Below are positions 53,313 to 64,000 of a stretch of 64,000 bases of DNA, one piece after another. This DNA is from Pseudomonas sp. Irchel s3h14 (lineage in GTDB: Bacteria; Pseudomonadota; Gammaproteobacteria; Pseudomonadales; Pseudomonadaceae). Below the pieces are notes generated by a model that saw only the letters and a list, made by a program, of their open reading frames with translations, made no database searches and was not told the DNA's origin. The number at the start of each line of letters is the position of its first letter. Positions within the stretch are counted from its first letter, which is position 1. The position numbers were made by a program, and so were the translations under genes. The stretch covers positions 124,001 to 188,000 of the forward strand of contig NZ_FYDJ01000008.1 of the NCBI RefSeq assembly GCF_900187425.1, read 5' to 3'.

Positions 53313-53328
53313 AAGTACTCCATCATTC

Positions 53329-54180
53329 TTATTCGGCTGATTCCACTGCAGCGATCATCCGCACCACATCGACGGTTTCGGCCACATCATGGACGCGCAA
53401 TATACGCGCGCCCTTGACCGAAGCCAGCGCTGCAAGCGCCAGACCACCATACAGACGCTCACCAACCGGACGATTCAATGCCTGACCTATCATGCTCTTT
53501 CGCGAAACCCCGACCAACAGGGGCCGCCCCAAGGCATGCAGGGCCTCCATATGCTTGAACAAGCTTAGATTGTGCTGCAAGGTTTTTGCGAAGCCAAAGC
53601 CCGGATCAAGGATGATCCGGTCCGCTGTAATGCCTACCGACGCACACTGAGCCATGCGCTCGGCGAGAAACTCGCCCACCTCTTTCGTGACGTCCTGATA
53701 CTGCGGATTGTCCTGCATGTCGCCCGGTTCACCGAGCATATGCATCAGACAGACCGGCAGGCCAGTGGCTGCGGCCGCATCCAGAGCACCATCGCGCCGC
53801 AACGAACGCACGTCATTGATCAACCCCGCACCAAGTCGTGCGGCTTCGCGCATGACAGCTGGTGTGGAAGTGTCGACCGAGATAATTACATCCAGCTCGC
53901 GGTGTATTCGTTCGACGACCGGAGCTACGCGCTCAAGCTCTTCCAGCGGTGAAACCACCCTGGCACCCGGCCGGGTCGATTCGCCACCGACATCAATCAA
54001 CGTCGCGCCAGCCGCCACCATAGCCTCAGCGTGGCGCAAGGCCGCATCGAGCTGGCTATATTGGCCGCCATCAGAGAAGGAATCGGGAGTGACATTGAGA
54101 ATACCCATGACGTGCGTCAGGGCTAAATCAAGAACCCGATTGCCGCAAGGCAACCGGGTCGAGGACTGAACAGAAGTCAT
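53329..54180 (-). CDS. folP: Dihydropteroate synthase
   Basis: The 283-residue barrel enzyme joins para-aminobenzoate to the pterin in folate synthesis and is the sulfonamide target. It shows MGILNVTPDSFSDGG near 25-39, GGESTRPGA near 64-72, LINDVRSLR near 118 and FGFAKTLQHNLSLF. It lies 8 bases after ftsH. Confidence 0.97.
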   Translation of the reverse strand: MTSVQSSTRLPCGNRVLDLALTHVMGILNVTPDSFSDGGQYSQLDAALRHAEAMVAAGATLIDVGGESTRPGARVVSPLEELERVAPVVERIHRELDVIISVDTSTPAVMREAARLGAGLINDVRSLRRDGALDAAAATGLPVCLMHMLGEPGDMQDNPQYQDVTKEVGEFLAERMAQCASVGITADRIILDPGFGFAKTLQHNLSLFKHMEALHALGRPLLVGVSRKSMIGQALNRPVGERLYGGLALAALASVKGARILRVHDVAETVDVVRMIAAVESAE

Positions 54181-54188
54181 TTCAAACC

Positions 54189-56108
54189 TTAAACGTCAGC
54201 AGCCGGACCGCCGATCGGTGTTTCCGGACGCGGATCCTGTGCCACCGGAGGAGTTCCGGAGGTACCGGTGCCGCCTGACCAGTCGCGAGGTTCACGAGGC
54301 GTACGACCCGCCATGATGTCGTCGATCTGATCAGCATCGATCGTTTCGTACTTCATCAAGGCATCAGCCATGGCGTCGAGTTTGTCACGGTTATCGGTGA
54401 GGATCTGCTTGGCGGTGCCGTAGCACTGGTCAATGATGCTGCGCACTTCGGAGTCGATCAACTTGGCTGTCTCGCCAGAGAAGCTTGCACCCTGACCACC
54501 GCCGCCGCGACCGAGGAACACTTCGCCCTCTTCTTCTGCGTACATCAACGGGCCGAGTTTTTCCGACAAGCCCCACTTGGTTACCATGTTCCGTGCGATC
54601 TGACTGGCACGCATGATGTCGTTTGACGCACCGGTGGTGACACCGTCGAAGCCCAAGGTCATTTCTTCAGCAATACGGCCGCCGTACAACGAGCAGATCT
54701 GACTGATCAACGCACGCTTGGACAGGCTGTAGCGATCTTCTTCCGGCAGGAACATGGTCACGCCCAGCGCACGACCGCGCGGAATGATCGACACCTTGTA
54801 GACCGGATCATGCTCAGGCACGACGCGCCCGACAATAGCGTGACCTGCCTCGTGGTAAGCGGTGTTCTGCTTCTCTTTCTCGGACATGACCATGGATTTG
54901 CGCTCGGCGCCCATCATGATCTTGTCTTTGGCCAACTCGAACTCTTTCATTTCGACGATGCGCTTGCCGGCACGAGCCGCAAACAACGACGCTTCGTTCA
55001 CCAGGTTAGCCAGGTCGGCGCCGGAGAAACCAGGGGTACCACGAGCGATCACAGCCGGAGCGACGTCATCACCCATTGGCACTTTTCGCATGTGAACCTT
55101 GAGAATCTGCTCGCGACCACGGATATCCGGCAGACCGACGACAACCTGACGGTCGAAACGGCCCGGACGCAGCAACGCAGGGTCCAGTACGTCCGGACGG
55201 TTGGTTGCAGCGATGACGATGATGCCGTCGTTCATTTCGAAGCCGTCCATCTCTACCAGCAACTGGTTGAGAGTCTGCTCGCGCTCGTCATGACCGCCGC
55301 CCATACCGGCACCACGGTGGCGACCGACGGCGTCGATTTCATCGATGAAGATGATGCATGGCGCGTGTTTCTTGGCCTGCTCGAACATGTCACGAACACG
55401 GCTGGCACCGACACCGACGAACATTTCGACAAAATCGGAACCGGAAATGGTGAAGAACGGTACTTTTGCTTCGCCGGCAATCGCTTTGGCCAGCAATGTT
55501 TTACCGGTACCTGGAGGACCCACCATCAGCACACCGCGAGGAATGCGGCCGCCCAGACGCTGGAACTTGCCCGGATCACGCAGGAACTCGACCAACTCGC
55601 CGACTTCCTCCTTGGCTTCGTCACAACCGGCAACGTCACCCAAAGTGGTTTTCACCTGATCCTCGGAGAGCAGGCGCGCCTTGCTCTTGCCGAAGCTCAT
55701 TGGCCCGCCCTTGCCACCGGCGCCGCCCTGCATCTGCCGCATGAAGAACATGAACACGGCGATGATCACCAGGATCGGGAAGCTTGCGACCAGGAGCTGA
55801 GTCCAGATGCTTTGCTGTTCAGGCTGTTTGCCTTCGACTACGACATGGTTGTCCACGAGGTCGCCGATCAGACCGTTGTCCTGGATTGCCGGACGAATGG
55901 TCTTGAAGCTGTCGCCATCGTTGCGTTTGCCGGTAATCACATAGCCGTCAACCGCTACGCGCTCTACCTTTCCATCCTTGACCTGCTGGATGAAGTCGGA
56001 ATAGTTGAGGGTCTGCGGCTCGTTAGGGCTGGAGAAGTTGTTCATCACTGTCACCAGGACAGCCGCGATGATCAACCACAGGATCAGATTCTTTGCCATA
56101 TCGTTCAA
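54189..56108 (-). CDS. ftsH: ATP-dependent zinc metalloprotease FtsH
   Basis: The 639-residue membrane protease degrades sigma-32, LpxC and damaged membrane proteins. Two helices (about 5-22 and 105-125) enclose a periplasmic region; the AAA module has GPPGTGKT near 198 and IIFIDEID near 255, and the zinc site is HEAGH near 418. A TTG at 56108, 7 bases after AGAGGG, gives MNDMAKN; the ATG three codons later has poor spacing. The C-terminus is Gly/Pro-rich. It is co-transcribed with rlmE by position. Confidence 0.96.
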   Translation of the reverse strand: MNDMAKNLILWLIIAAVLVTVMNNFSSPNEPQTLNYSDFIQQVKDGKVERVAVDGYVITGKRNDGDSFKTIRPAIQDNGLIGDLVDNHVVVEGKQPEQQSIWTQLLVASFPILVIIAVFMFFMRQMQGGAGGKGGPMSFGKSKARLLSEDQVKTTLGDVAGCDEAKEEVGELVEFLRDPGKFQRLGGRIPRGVLMVGPPGTGKTLLAKAIAGEAKVPFFTISGSDFVEMFVGVGASRVRDMFEQAKKHAPCIIFIDEIDAVGRHRGAGMGGGHDEREQTLNQLLVEMDGFEMNDGIIVIAATNRPDVLDPALLRPGRFDRQVVVGLPDIRGREQILKVHMRKVPMGDDVAPAVIARGTPGFSGADLANLVNEASLFAARAGKRIVEMKEFELAKDKIMMGAERKSMVMSEKEKQNTAYHEAGHAIVGRVVPEHDPVYKVSIIPRGRALGVTMFLPEEDRYSLSKRALISQICSLYGGRIAEEMTLGFDGVTTGASNDIMRASQIARNMVTKWGLSEKLGPLMYAEEEGEVFLGRGGGGQGASFSGETAKLIDSEVRSIIDQCYGTAKQILTDNRDKLDAMADALMKYETIDADQIDDIMAGRTPREPRDWSGGTGTSGTPPVAQDPRPETPIGGPAADV

Positions 56109-56301
56109 TTAACTACCCTCTGAAGCAAGCTCCGCTAATGGCGCGCGCTTCGCATGATATTCACCGGCCTAACTTACTACATTACCTACGGCTCTGGCAG
56201 GCGCCGTCTGTAACCCTTTGTGAAACACTTTCTACACAATATTCGCTAATGCTCACGGGGCGAAATACGAAAAACCTATCACCCCGCAAAAAAACCTCGA
56301 T

Positions 56302-56931
56302 TTACTCACTACGGCCGCGGTAGCCCCAAGCCAGCATGTATTGCTCGCGGGAACTGCCACGGGAAGAGTCCGGCTTGATCATCTGGACCTTGTCGAATTT
56401 CTGACGAGCGTCCTTCACGTAAGCATCAAACCCTTCGCCCTGAAACACCTTGATCACGAAATTACCACCCGGCTTGAGTATCCGAGCCGCCAGATCAAGA
56501 GCCAGCTCACATAGAAACATGGCTTTTGGCATGTCCACCTCAGGCGTACCACTCATATTGGGGGCCATATCGGAAATCACAAGGTCCACCTGCGAATTAC
56601 CCACGGCTTCAAGGATCTGAGCGAGCACTTCGTCCTGGGTGAAGTCACCCTGGATGAAAGTCACGTCCGGAATGCTGTCCATTTCCAGGATGTCCGAGGC
56701 GATCAGACGCCCCTGACCACCGATCAGCCGACTAGTGACCTGCGACCAGCCGCCGGGCGCCGCACCCAGGTCGACAACGCTCATGCCCGGACGGATCAGC
56801 TTGTATTTCTCCTGGACCTCCAGAAGCTTGTAACTCGCACGCGAGCGGTAACCATCCTTCTGCGCCTGCTTCACATAGGGATCATTGACATGTCTTTTCA
56901 GCCAACCAAGGCTTGTCTTGGAACGCGCCAT
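56302..56931 (-). CDS. rlmE: 23S rRNA 2'-O-ribose U2552 methyltransferase
   Basis: The 209-residue SAM enzyme methylates U2552 in the 50S A site. The SAM motif VVDLGAAPGGWSQV is near 52-65. The catalytic K-D-K-E tetrad is seen in RASYKLLE, ISDMAPNMSG and FVIKVFQGEG. The ATG is at 56931, divergent from yhbY with 101 bases between. It precedes ftsH, the usual pairing. Confidence 0.96.
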   Translation of the reverse strand: MARSKTSLGWLKRHVNDPYVKQAQKDGYRSRASYKLLEVQEKYKLIRPGMSVVDLGAAPGGWSQVTSRLIGGQGRLIASDILEMDSIPDVTFIQGDFTQDEVLAQILEAVGNSQVDLVISDMAPNMSGTPEVDMPKAMFLCELALDLAARILKPGGNFVIKVFQGEGFDAYVKDARQKFDKVQMIKPDSSRGSSREQYMLAWGYRGRSE

Positions 56932-57032
56932 TGGGCACCTCGATGATAAGGGTCGTGATTAATTGGGCGGATCCACGAACCCTCGGGTAAAATGGCCGCC
57001 ATTTTACAGAATCCAGACTAAAGGGTCAGATT

Positions 57033-57341
57033 ATGCCGCTCACTCAAGAGCAGAAGAAACAGTACAAATCCATTGGCCACCATCTGAAACCAGTTTTGAC
57101 TGTGGCTGACAACGGTTTGACTGAAGGTGTGTTAGCCGAACTTGAACGCGCTTTGGCGGATCACGAGCTGATTAAAATCAAGCTCAACATCCTCGATCGC
57201 GAGTCGCGTCTGGCGAACATTGCAGAACTGTGCAAGGTCGGCAAAGCGGACCTGGTTCAGGTCATCGGCAAGATGGCACTGATTTACCGCAAGAACTTCA
57301 GCGTCAACAAGCAGCTGTCGAACGTCCATCGCTTCAAGTGA
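57033..57341 (+). CDS. yhbY: CRM-domain RNA-binding protein YhbY
   Basis: The 102-residue protein is a single CRS1-YhbY domain, which associates with pre-50S particles. The blocks LTQEQKKQYKSIGHHLKPVLTVADNGL and GKMALIYRKN are typical (the GxxG loop reads GKMA). AAAGGG lies before the ATG. It is the only plus-strand gene in this core block. Confidence 0.93.
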   Translation: MPLTQEQKKQYKSIGHHLKPVLTVADNGLTEGVLAELERALADHELIKIKLNILDRESRLANIAELCKVGKADLVQVIGKMALIYRKNFSVNKQLSNVHRFK

Positions 57342-57350
57342 TGACAAGTG

Positions 57351-57755
57351 TCAAGGGTGTGCTTCGCGCACCCTGCCACTCCATCCAGGCACCGACTGCA
57401 ACACCAGCACCAGCCCGGAAAAGCCCAGAACAAGATAGCTGAACACCTGCCAACGCACGGCATCCGGCCAGCCGATACGCACCGCGGCATACATCGCACA
57501 CGCATACAGCGCCACCAGCAGCAGTTGCCCGCGAATATCGCGCCATAGACTGGCAAGGCCCTCGGCCTGAACCAGCACCAAAGCCTGAAAAATCACACAC
57601 GCTGCGGCGAACCCCACCATCAGCGCATCAAGCATGCCTGCGATTTCGTCGATCAGCAGCGGTGCCAGGCCAATTTTGCCCAGCACCGGCAGCAGACCGA
57701 TGTGCAACAGCCACAGACCACCAACCCACAACATCTGAGTCAGCTGCCAAAGCAT
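57351..57755 (-). CDS. DUF4149 family inner-membrane protein
   Basis: The 134-residue protein has four hydrophobic helices (about 5-25, 40-62, 73-92, 100-120) and a short basic C-terminus. It matches a small membrane family seen downstream of greA in pseudomonads (DUF4149). The function is unknown. The ATG at 57755 sits one base after a strong hairpin (57756-57778); an alternative start at 57806 lies inside greA. Initiation is therefore uncertain. Confidence 0.7.
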   Translation of the reverse strand: MLWQLTQMLWVGGLWLLHIGLLPVLGKIGLAPLLIDEIAGMLDALMVGFAAACVIFQALVLVQAEGLASLWRDIRGQLLLVALYACAMYAAVRIGWPDAVRWQVFSYLVLGFSGLVLVLQSVPGWSGRVREAHP

Positions 57756-57778
57756 GGCGCCCGCACGTAGCGGGCGCC
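57756..57778 (-). promoter_or_regulatory. Strong hairpin at the greA / DUF4149 junction
   Basis: GGCGCCCGC and GCGGGCGCC form a perfect 9-bp stem with a 5-base loop, six bases after the greA stop and directly before the next ATG. No U-run follows, so it is not a standard terminator. Confidence 0.6.
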
Positions 57779-57783
57779 TGCGC

Positions 57784-58256
57784 TTAGATGTGGCGAACTT
57801 CGACAATCTCGTACTCGATAACGCCGCCAGGCGTTTTCACGGCAACCACATCACCCTCTTCCTTGGCAATCAAGGCGCGGGCCAATGGCGAGCCGACCGA
57901 AATCTTGCCGAGCTTGAAGTCAGCCTCATCCTCACCAACGATGTGGTAAGTGACGCTTTCATCTGTCTCGACGTTGGCGATTTCAACGGTGGTGCCGAAA
58001 ATCACTTTGCCGGTGTGAGGAATGGTCGTGACATCAATGATCACCGCGTTTTGCATGCGGCCTTCGATGTCGCGGATCCGCGCCTCGACCATACCTTGCT
58101 GCTCGCGAGCAGCGTGGTATTCGGCGTTTTCTTTCAAGTCACCCAACTCGCGGGCCGTACCGATGTCCTGGCTGAGCTTCGGACGGACGACCTTGGTCAA
58201 GTGAGCGTGTTCTTCTTCCAGGGCTTTAGCGCCCTTGACGGTCATTGGGTATTTGA

Positions 58257-58260
<4 letters not shown>
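57784..58260 (-). CDS. greA: Transcription elongation factor GreA
   Basis: The 158-residue factor stimulates transcript cleavage by stalled RNA polymerase. The N-terminal coiled coil (KGAKALEEEHAHLTKVVRPKL ... GDLKENAEYHAAREQQGMVEAR) carries the acidic tip residues D and E, and the C-terminal FKBP-like domain ends in VKTPGGVIEYEIVEV. Its ATG overlaps the carB stop (58257-58260). Confidence 0.97.
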
Positions 58261-61478
<3,218 letters not shown>

Positions 61479-61537
61479 GGGTTTGTCACTCAAATCCGCA
61501 GGTCAGTCGGCAAGCCGTCTTGTTCAATCTTTGAAGT

Positions 61538-61573
61538 CTTGAGGGGGCCGCCGGTGTCGGGACCGCCCTCAAG
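61538..61573 (-). promoter_or_regulatory. Hairpin between carA and carB
   Basis: CTTGAGGG and CCCTCAAG form a perfect 8-bp outer stem over a GC-rich interior that can pair further (CCGGTGTCGG). No U-run follows on the minus strand. It probably sets mRNA stability or relative expression of the two subunits. Confidence 0.5.
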
Positions 61574-61596
61574 CTTTGCTACATCAAGGCGAGCGA

Positions 61597-62733
61597 TCAG
61601 CGTCGCTTGGCCATTTCATTGATGAAGCGATCAAACAGTGGTGCTACGTCGTTCGGGCCAGGGCTGGCTTCAGGGTGACCCTGGAAGCTGAAGGCGCTCT
61701 TGTCGGTTAGCTCGATACCTTGCAGGGTGCCGTCGAACAGCGATTTGTGGATCGCCCGGACGTTGGCTGGCAGGGTCGTTTCGTCTACCGCAAAACCGTG
61801 GTTCTGGCTGGTGATCATCACCACACCGGTATCCAGATCCTGGACCGGGTGGTTGGCACCGTGGTGGCCGTGACCCATTTTCAGGGTCTTGGCACCGGAG
61901 GCCAGGGCCAGCAGTTGGTGACCAAGGCAGATACCGAAGACCGGAATTTCGGTTTCCAGCACATCCTTGATCGCCTGGATCGCGTAGTCGCAAGGCTCCG
62001 GGTCACCAGGGCCGTTGGACAGGAACACGCCGTCCGGCTTCAATGCCAGCGCTTCAGCCGCTGGTGTCTGTGCCGGCACCACGGTCACGCGGCAACCGCG
62101 CTCGACCAGCATGCGCAGGATGTTCAGCTTGACGCCGTAGTCGTAGGCAACCACGTGGTACGGCAGCTCAGAGGCTTCGATGGTTGCGTGGCTGTCGGTT
62201 TTCAAATCCCAGACAGTCGAGCGCCACTCGTATTTCTCTTTGGTGCTGACGACTTTCGCCAGGTCCATGCCTTTGAGGCCAGGAAAACCCTGAGCGGCGG
62301 CGATGGCGGTTTCTTCGGAAATGTTGTCACCGGCCATGATGCAGCCGTTCTGCGCGCCTTTTTCACGCAGGATGCGCGTCAGGCGGCGAGTGTCGATACC
62401 AGCGATTGCCACAACGTTGTTGGCTTTCAGGTAGTCGGACAGAGACATCGTGTTACGCCAGTTGCTCGCAACCAGTGGCAGGTCACGGATAACCAGGCCC
62501 GCGGACCAGACGCGGTCGGACTCGGCGTCTTCCGGCGTGGTGCCGGTGTTACCGATGTGCGGGTAAGTCAGGGTAACAATCTGTTGGGCGTAGGAAGGAT
62601 CGGTAAGGATTTCCTGATAGCCGGTCATGGCGGTGTTGAACACCACCTCTCCAACGGTCTGACCGTCGGCTCCAATGGCTTCGCCGCGAAAAATGCTGCC
62701 ATCAGCAAGGGCGAGTATGGCTGGCTTAGTCAA
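61597..62733 (-). CDS. carA: Carbamoyl-phosphate synthase, small (glutaminase) subunit
   Basis: The 378-residue subunit releases ammonia from glutamine for CarB. An N-terminal CPSase_sm_chain domain (ADGSIFRGEAIGADG, GYQEILTDPSYAQQIV) is followed by a class I amidotransferase: nucleophile Cys in PVFGICLGHQLLALA near 268, and His/Glu in FQGHPEASPGP near 350. The start is TTG at 62733 with GGGAGG 5 bases upstream. A strong terminator-like hairpin lies 46 bases before it. Confidence 0.96.
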   Translation of the reverse strand: MTKPAILALADGSIFRGEAIGADGQTVGEVVFNTAMTGYQEILTDPSYAQQIVTLTYPHIGNTGTTPEDAESDRVWSAGLVIRDLPLVASNWRNTMSLSDYLKANNVVAIAGIDTRRLTRILREKGAQNGCIMAGDNISEETAIAAAQGFPGLKGMDLAKVVSTKEKYEWRSTVWDLKTDSHATIEASELPYHVVAYDYGVKLNILRMLVERGCRVTVVPAQTPAAEALALKPDGVFLSNGPGDPEPCDYAIQAIKDVLETEIPVFGICLGHQLLALASGAKTLKMGHGHHGANHPVQDLDTGVVMITSQNHGFAVDETTLPANVRAIHKSLFDGTLQGIELTDKSAFSFQGHPEASPGPNDVAPLFDRFINEMAKRR

Positions 62734-62778
62734 GAAGACCTCCCGTAAATAAAGCCTGAAAGGGCGATCGCAGGTTGT

Positions 62779-62816
62779 AAAAAAGCGGAGTGACGTATGG
62801 ACACGTCACCCCGCTT
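62779..62816 (-). terminator. Attenuator-like terminator in the carA leader
   Basis: Thirteen positions pair with one mismatch (62783-62795 with 62804-62816), an 8-base loop follows, and the minus strand continues with U6. It stands in the leader, between the likely promoter and carA. Pyrimidine-responsive attenuation of carAB has been proposed in pseudomonads, so this hairpin is a good candidate site. Confidence 0.75.
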
Positions 62817-62947
62817 CTTCACCGAATAATTCTGCGCGCTTTTAGTGGACACACTAAAGCTGTAGCTTACAGAAAAAGGCATTTTTGGTCTACCGCCAAT
62901 GAGCCTTAAAGGCCGGAGAATGCGACAGGACGTCGCTTGGCGTAATA

Positions 62948-62982
62948 AAATCGGGCCCAAACGCTGTGTTGGAACCCGATTT
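62948..62982 (-). terminator. Probable terminator of dapB
   Basis: AAATCGGG and CCCGATTT pair on the outside and CCAA/TTGG inside; on the minus strand TTATT follows. It begins about 11 bases after the dapB stop. Confidence 0.65.
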
Positions 62983-62992
62983 CGGGGGCATC

Positions 62993-63799
62993 TTAACGCA
63001 GATCGAGCACGTCTTGCATGTCGTAAAGACCCGGCTCACGACCGTCCAGCCACAACGCAGCACGCACCGCGCCCTTGGCGAAGGTCATGCGACTGGACGC
63101 TTTATGCGTGATCTCCAGTCGCTCACCCTCACAGGCGAACAGCACCGTATGATCGCCGACCACATCACCACCGCGAACAGTGGCAAAGCCGATCGTTTCA
63201 CGCTCGCGAGCACCGGTATGGCCTTCACGACCATAGACCGCAACCTTCTGCAGATCACGATCCAACGCATTGGCGATGACTTCACCCATGCGCAGAGCCG
63301 TACCTGAAGGCGCATCGATCTTGTGCCGATGATGAGCCTCGATGATCTCGATATCCGCCTCATCACCCAGCACACGAGCAGCCATGTCGAGCAGCTTCAG
63401 CGACAGGTTTACACCGACACTGAAATTGGCCGCGAACACGATCGGAATATCCTTGCCGGCCTCGGCCAGCAACTGCTTTTGCGCGGCGTCCAACCCCGTC
63501 GTGCCGATCACCATGGCCTTACCCGCCTTACGGCAGAACGCCAGGTTTTTCAGCATGACTTCCGGAAGCGTGAAGTCGATCAGCACGTCGAACTCATCAG
63601 CCACCGCGTCCAGATTGCCGGACAGTGGAACGCCGATGCGCCCCAGCGAGGCCAGTTCACCAGCATCCACGCCAATCAGCGTGCTGCCGGGGCGTACGAT
63701 GGCTGCCGTCAGCCCGGTCAGCGGCGCGCGTTGCTGCACCGCCTCGACCAGAATCTTGCCCATGCGCCCGGCAGCGCCCATCACAGCTATACGTCGCAT
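62993..63799 (-). CDS. dapB: 4-hydroxy-tetrahydrodipicolinate reductase
   Basis: The 268-residue enzyme acts in lysine and diaminopimelate synthesis. It shows the NAD(P)H loop VMGAAGRMGK near 5-14, DFTLPE near 103, and the substrate site EAHHRHKIDAPSGTALR near 155-171. It lies between dnaJ and carA, the usual Pseudomonas order. Confidence 0.97.
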   Translation of the reverse strand: MRRIAVMGAAGRMGKILVEAVQQRAPLTGLTAAIVRPGSTLIGVDAGELASLGRIGVPLSGNLDAVADEFDVLIDFTLPEVMLKNLAFCRKAGKAMVIGTTGLDAAQKQLLAEAGKDIPIVFAANFSVGVNLSLKLLDMAARVLGDEADIEIIEAHHRHKIDAPSGTALRMGEVIANALDRDLQKVAVYGREGHTGARERETIGFATVRGGDVVGDHTVLFACEGERLEITHKASSRMTFAKGAVRAALWLDGREPGLYDMQDVLDLR

Positions 63800-63808
63800 G
63801 CCGACTCC

Positions 63809-64000
63809 TTACAAATCGCCGAAGAAGCGCTTCACGCCTTCGAACCAACCCGTGGTTTTAGGCGAATGACTGTTGTCATCTGCCAGCGAGCTACGGAACT
63901 CTTCCAGCAGTTCACGCTGACGACGCCCCAGATTGACAGGGGTTTCGACCGCCACTCGGCACATCAAGTCACCAGCACCGCCGCCGCGCACTGGCGCAAC
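63809..64000 (-). CDS. dnaJ: Chaperone DnaJ, C-terminal part
   Basis: The window ends inside this gene; 63 C-terminal codons are present. The sequence RGGGAGDLMCRVAVETPVNL and the tail ending KRFFGDL are typical of the second substrate-binding domain and dimerisation end of DnaJ. dapB follows 9 bases later, the same neighbour as in other pseudomonads. The N-terminal J domain and zinc centre are not in view. Confidence 0.9.
   Translation of the reverse strand, partial: VAPVRGGGAGDLMCRVAVETPVNLGRRQRELLEEFRSSLADDNSHSPKTTGWFEGVKRFFGDL

Noticed and set aside
57354..57375. Small hairpin AGGGTG/CACCCT as a terminator of yhbY
   Set aside because: The right arm is not followed by a T-run and the stem overlaps the end of the convergent gene's coding sequence.

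Overview
The window is about 64 kb of ordinary, GC-rich chromosome from a fluorescent-type Pseudomonas (P. fluorescens group by inference). The signs are gene blocks in the same order as well-known Pseudomonas loci (opdP-dppABCDF, the piu iron locus, ampDE-nadC, and truB-infB-nusA-rimP through ftsH, greA, carAB, dapB and dnaJ), palindromic extragenic repeats typical of this group, and a FruR/Cra operator of the Pseudomonas type. No prophage, insertion sequence, CRISPR array, integron or defence cluster was seen.

Layout. (1) 1-7.5 kb: the end of a peptide-binding protein, an OprD-family dipeptide porin, and the five-gene Dpp ABC importer, closed by tandem terminators. (2) 7.5-11 kb, minus strand: a small acidic exported protein, an MFS transporter and release factor 3. 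(3) 11-15 kb: a four-gene OpuC-type osmoprotectant importer. (4) 15-16.5 kb: ornithine decarboxylase speC behind an unusual structured leader. (5) 16.7-23.5 kb: the iron-regulated piu locus (Sel1-repeat protein, PiuC hydroxylase, TonB-dependent receptor PiuA, membrane reductase PiuB) with two candidate Fur boxes. (6) 23.6-33 kb: a Tat-exported PhoD-like phosphatase, the fructose phosphotransferase operon fruBKA with divergent fruR, and a TatD-family nuclease. (7) 33-40.2 kb: a chemoreceptor, ampE, ampD, a DUF1631 protein and nadC. (8) 40.2-41.5 kb: two lineage-specific small genes and a tRNA-Thr. (9) 41.6-64 kb, almost all minus strand: a core block for RNA decay, translation, transcription, envelope precursor, folate, carbamoyl-phosphate and lysine pathways, with tRNA-fMet and tRNA-Leu between rimP and secG.

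How the genes work together. The porin and Dpp system form an outer-to-inner-membrane dipeptide route. PiuA, PiuC and PiuB look like an iron-siderophore uptake and release set. FruB, FruA and FruK import fructose as fructose-1-phosphate and convert it to fructose-1,6-bisphosphate under FruR control. AmpD and AmpE belong to peptidoglycan recycling and beta-lactamase signalling. CarA and CarB make carbamoyl phosphate for arginine and pyrimidines.

I found no clearly new multi-gene system. The most promising undescribed element is the speC leader (about 15139-15370): a candidate promoter, a strong intrinsic terminator, a downstream segment able to form a competing hairpin, and short upstream reading frames, one of them with a strong ribosome-binding site. 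Next are the carA leader hairpin, the paired repeats flanking the fru block, a secreted Ser-rich coiled-coil protein with internal duplication, and structured leaders in the infB-nusA region. All calls come from reading the sequence; no database search was run.
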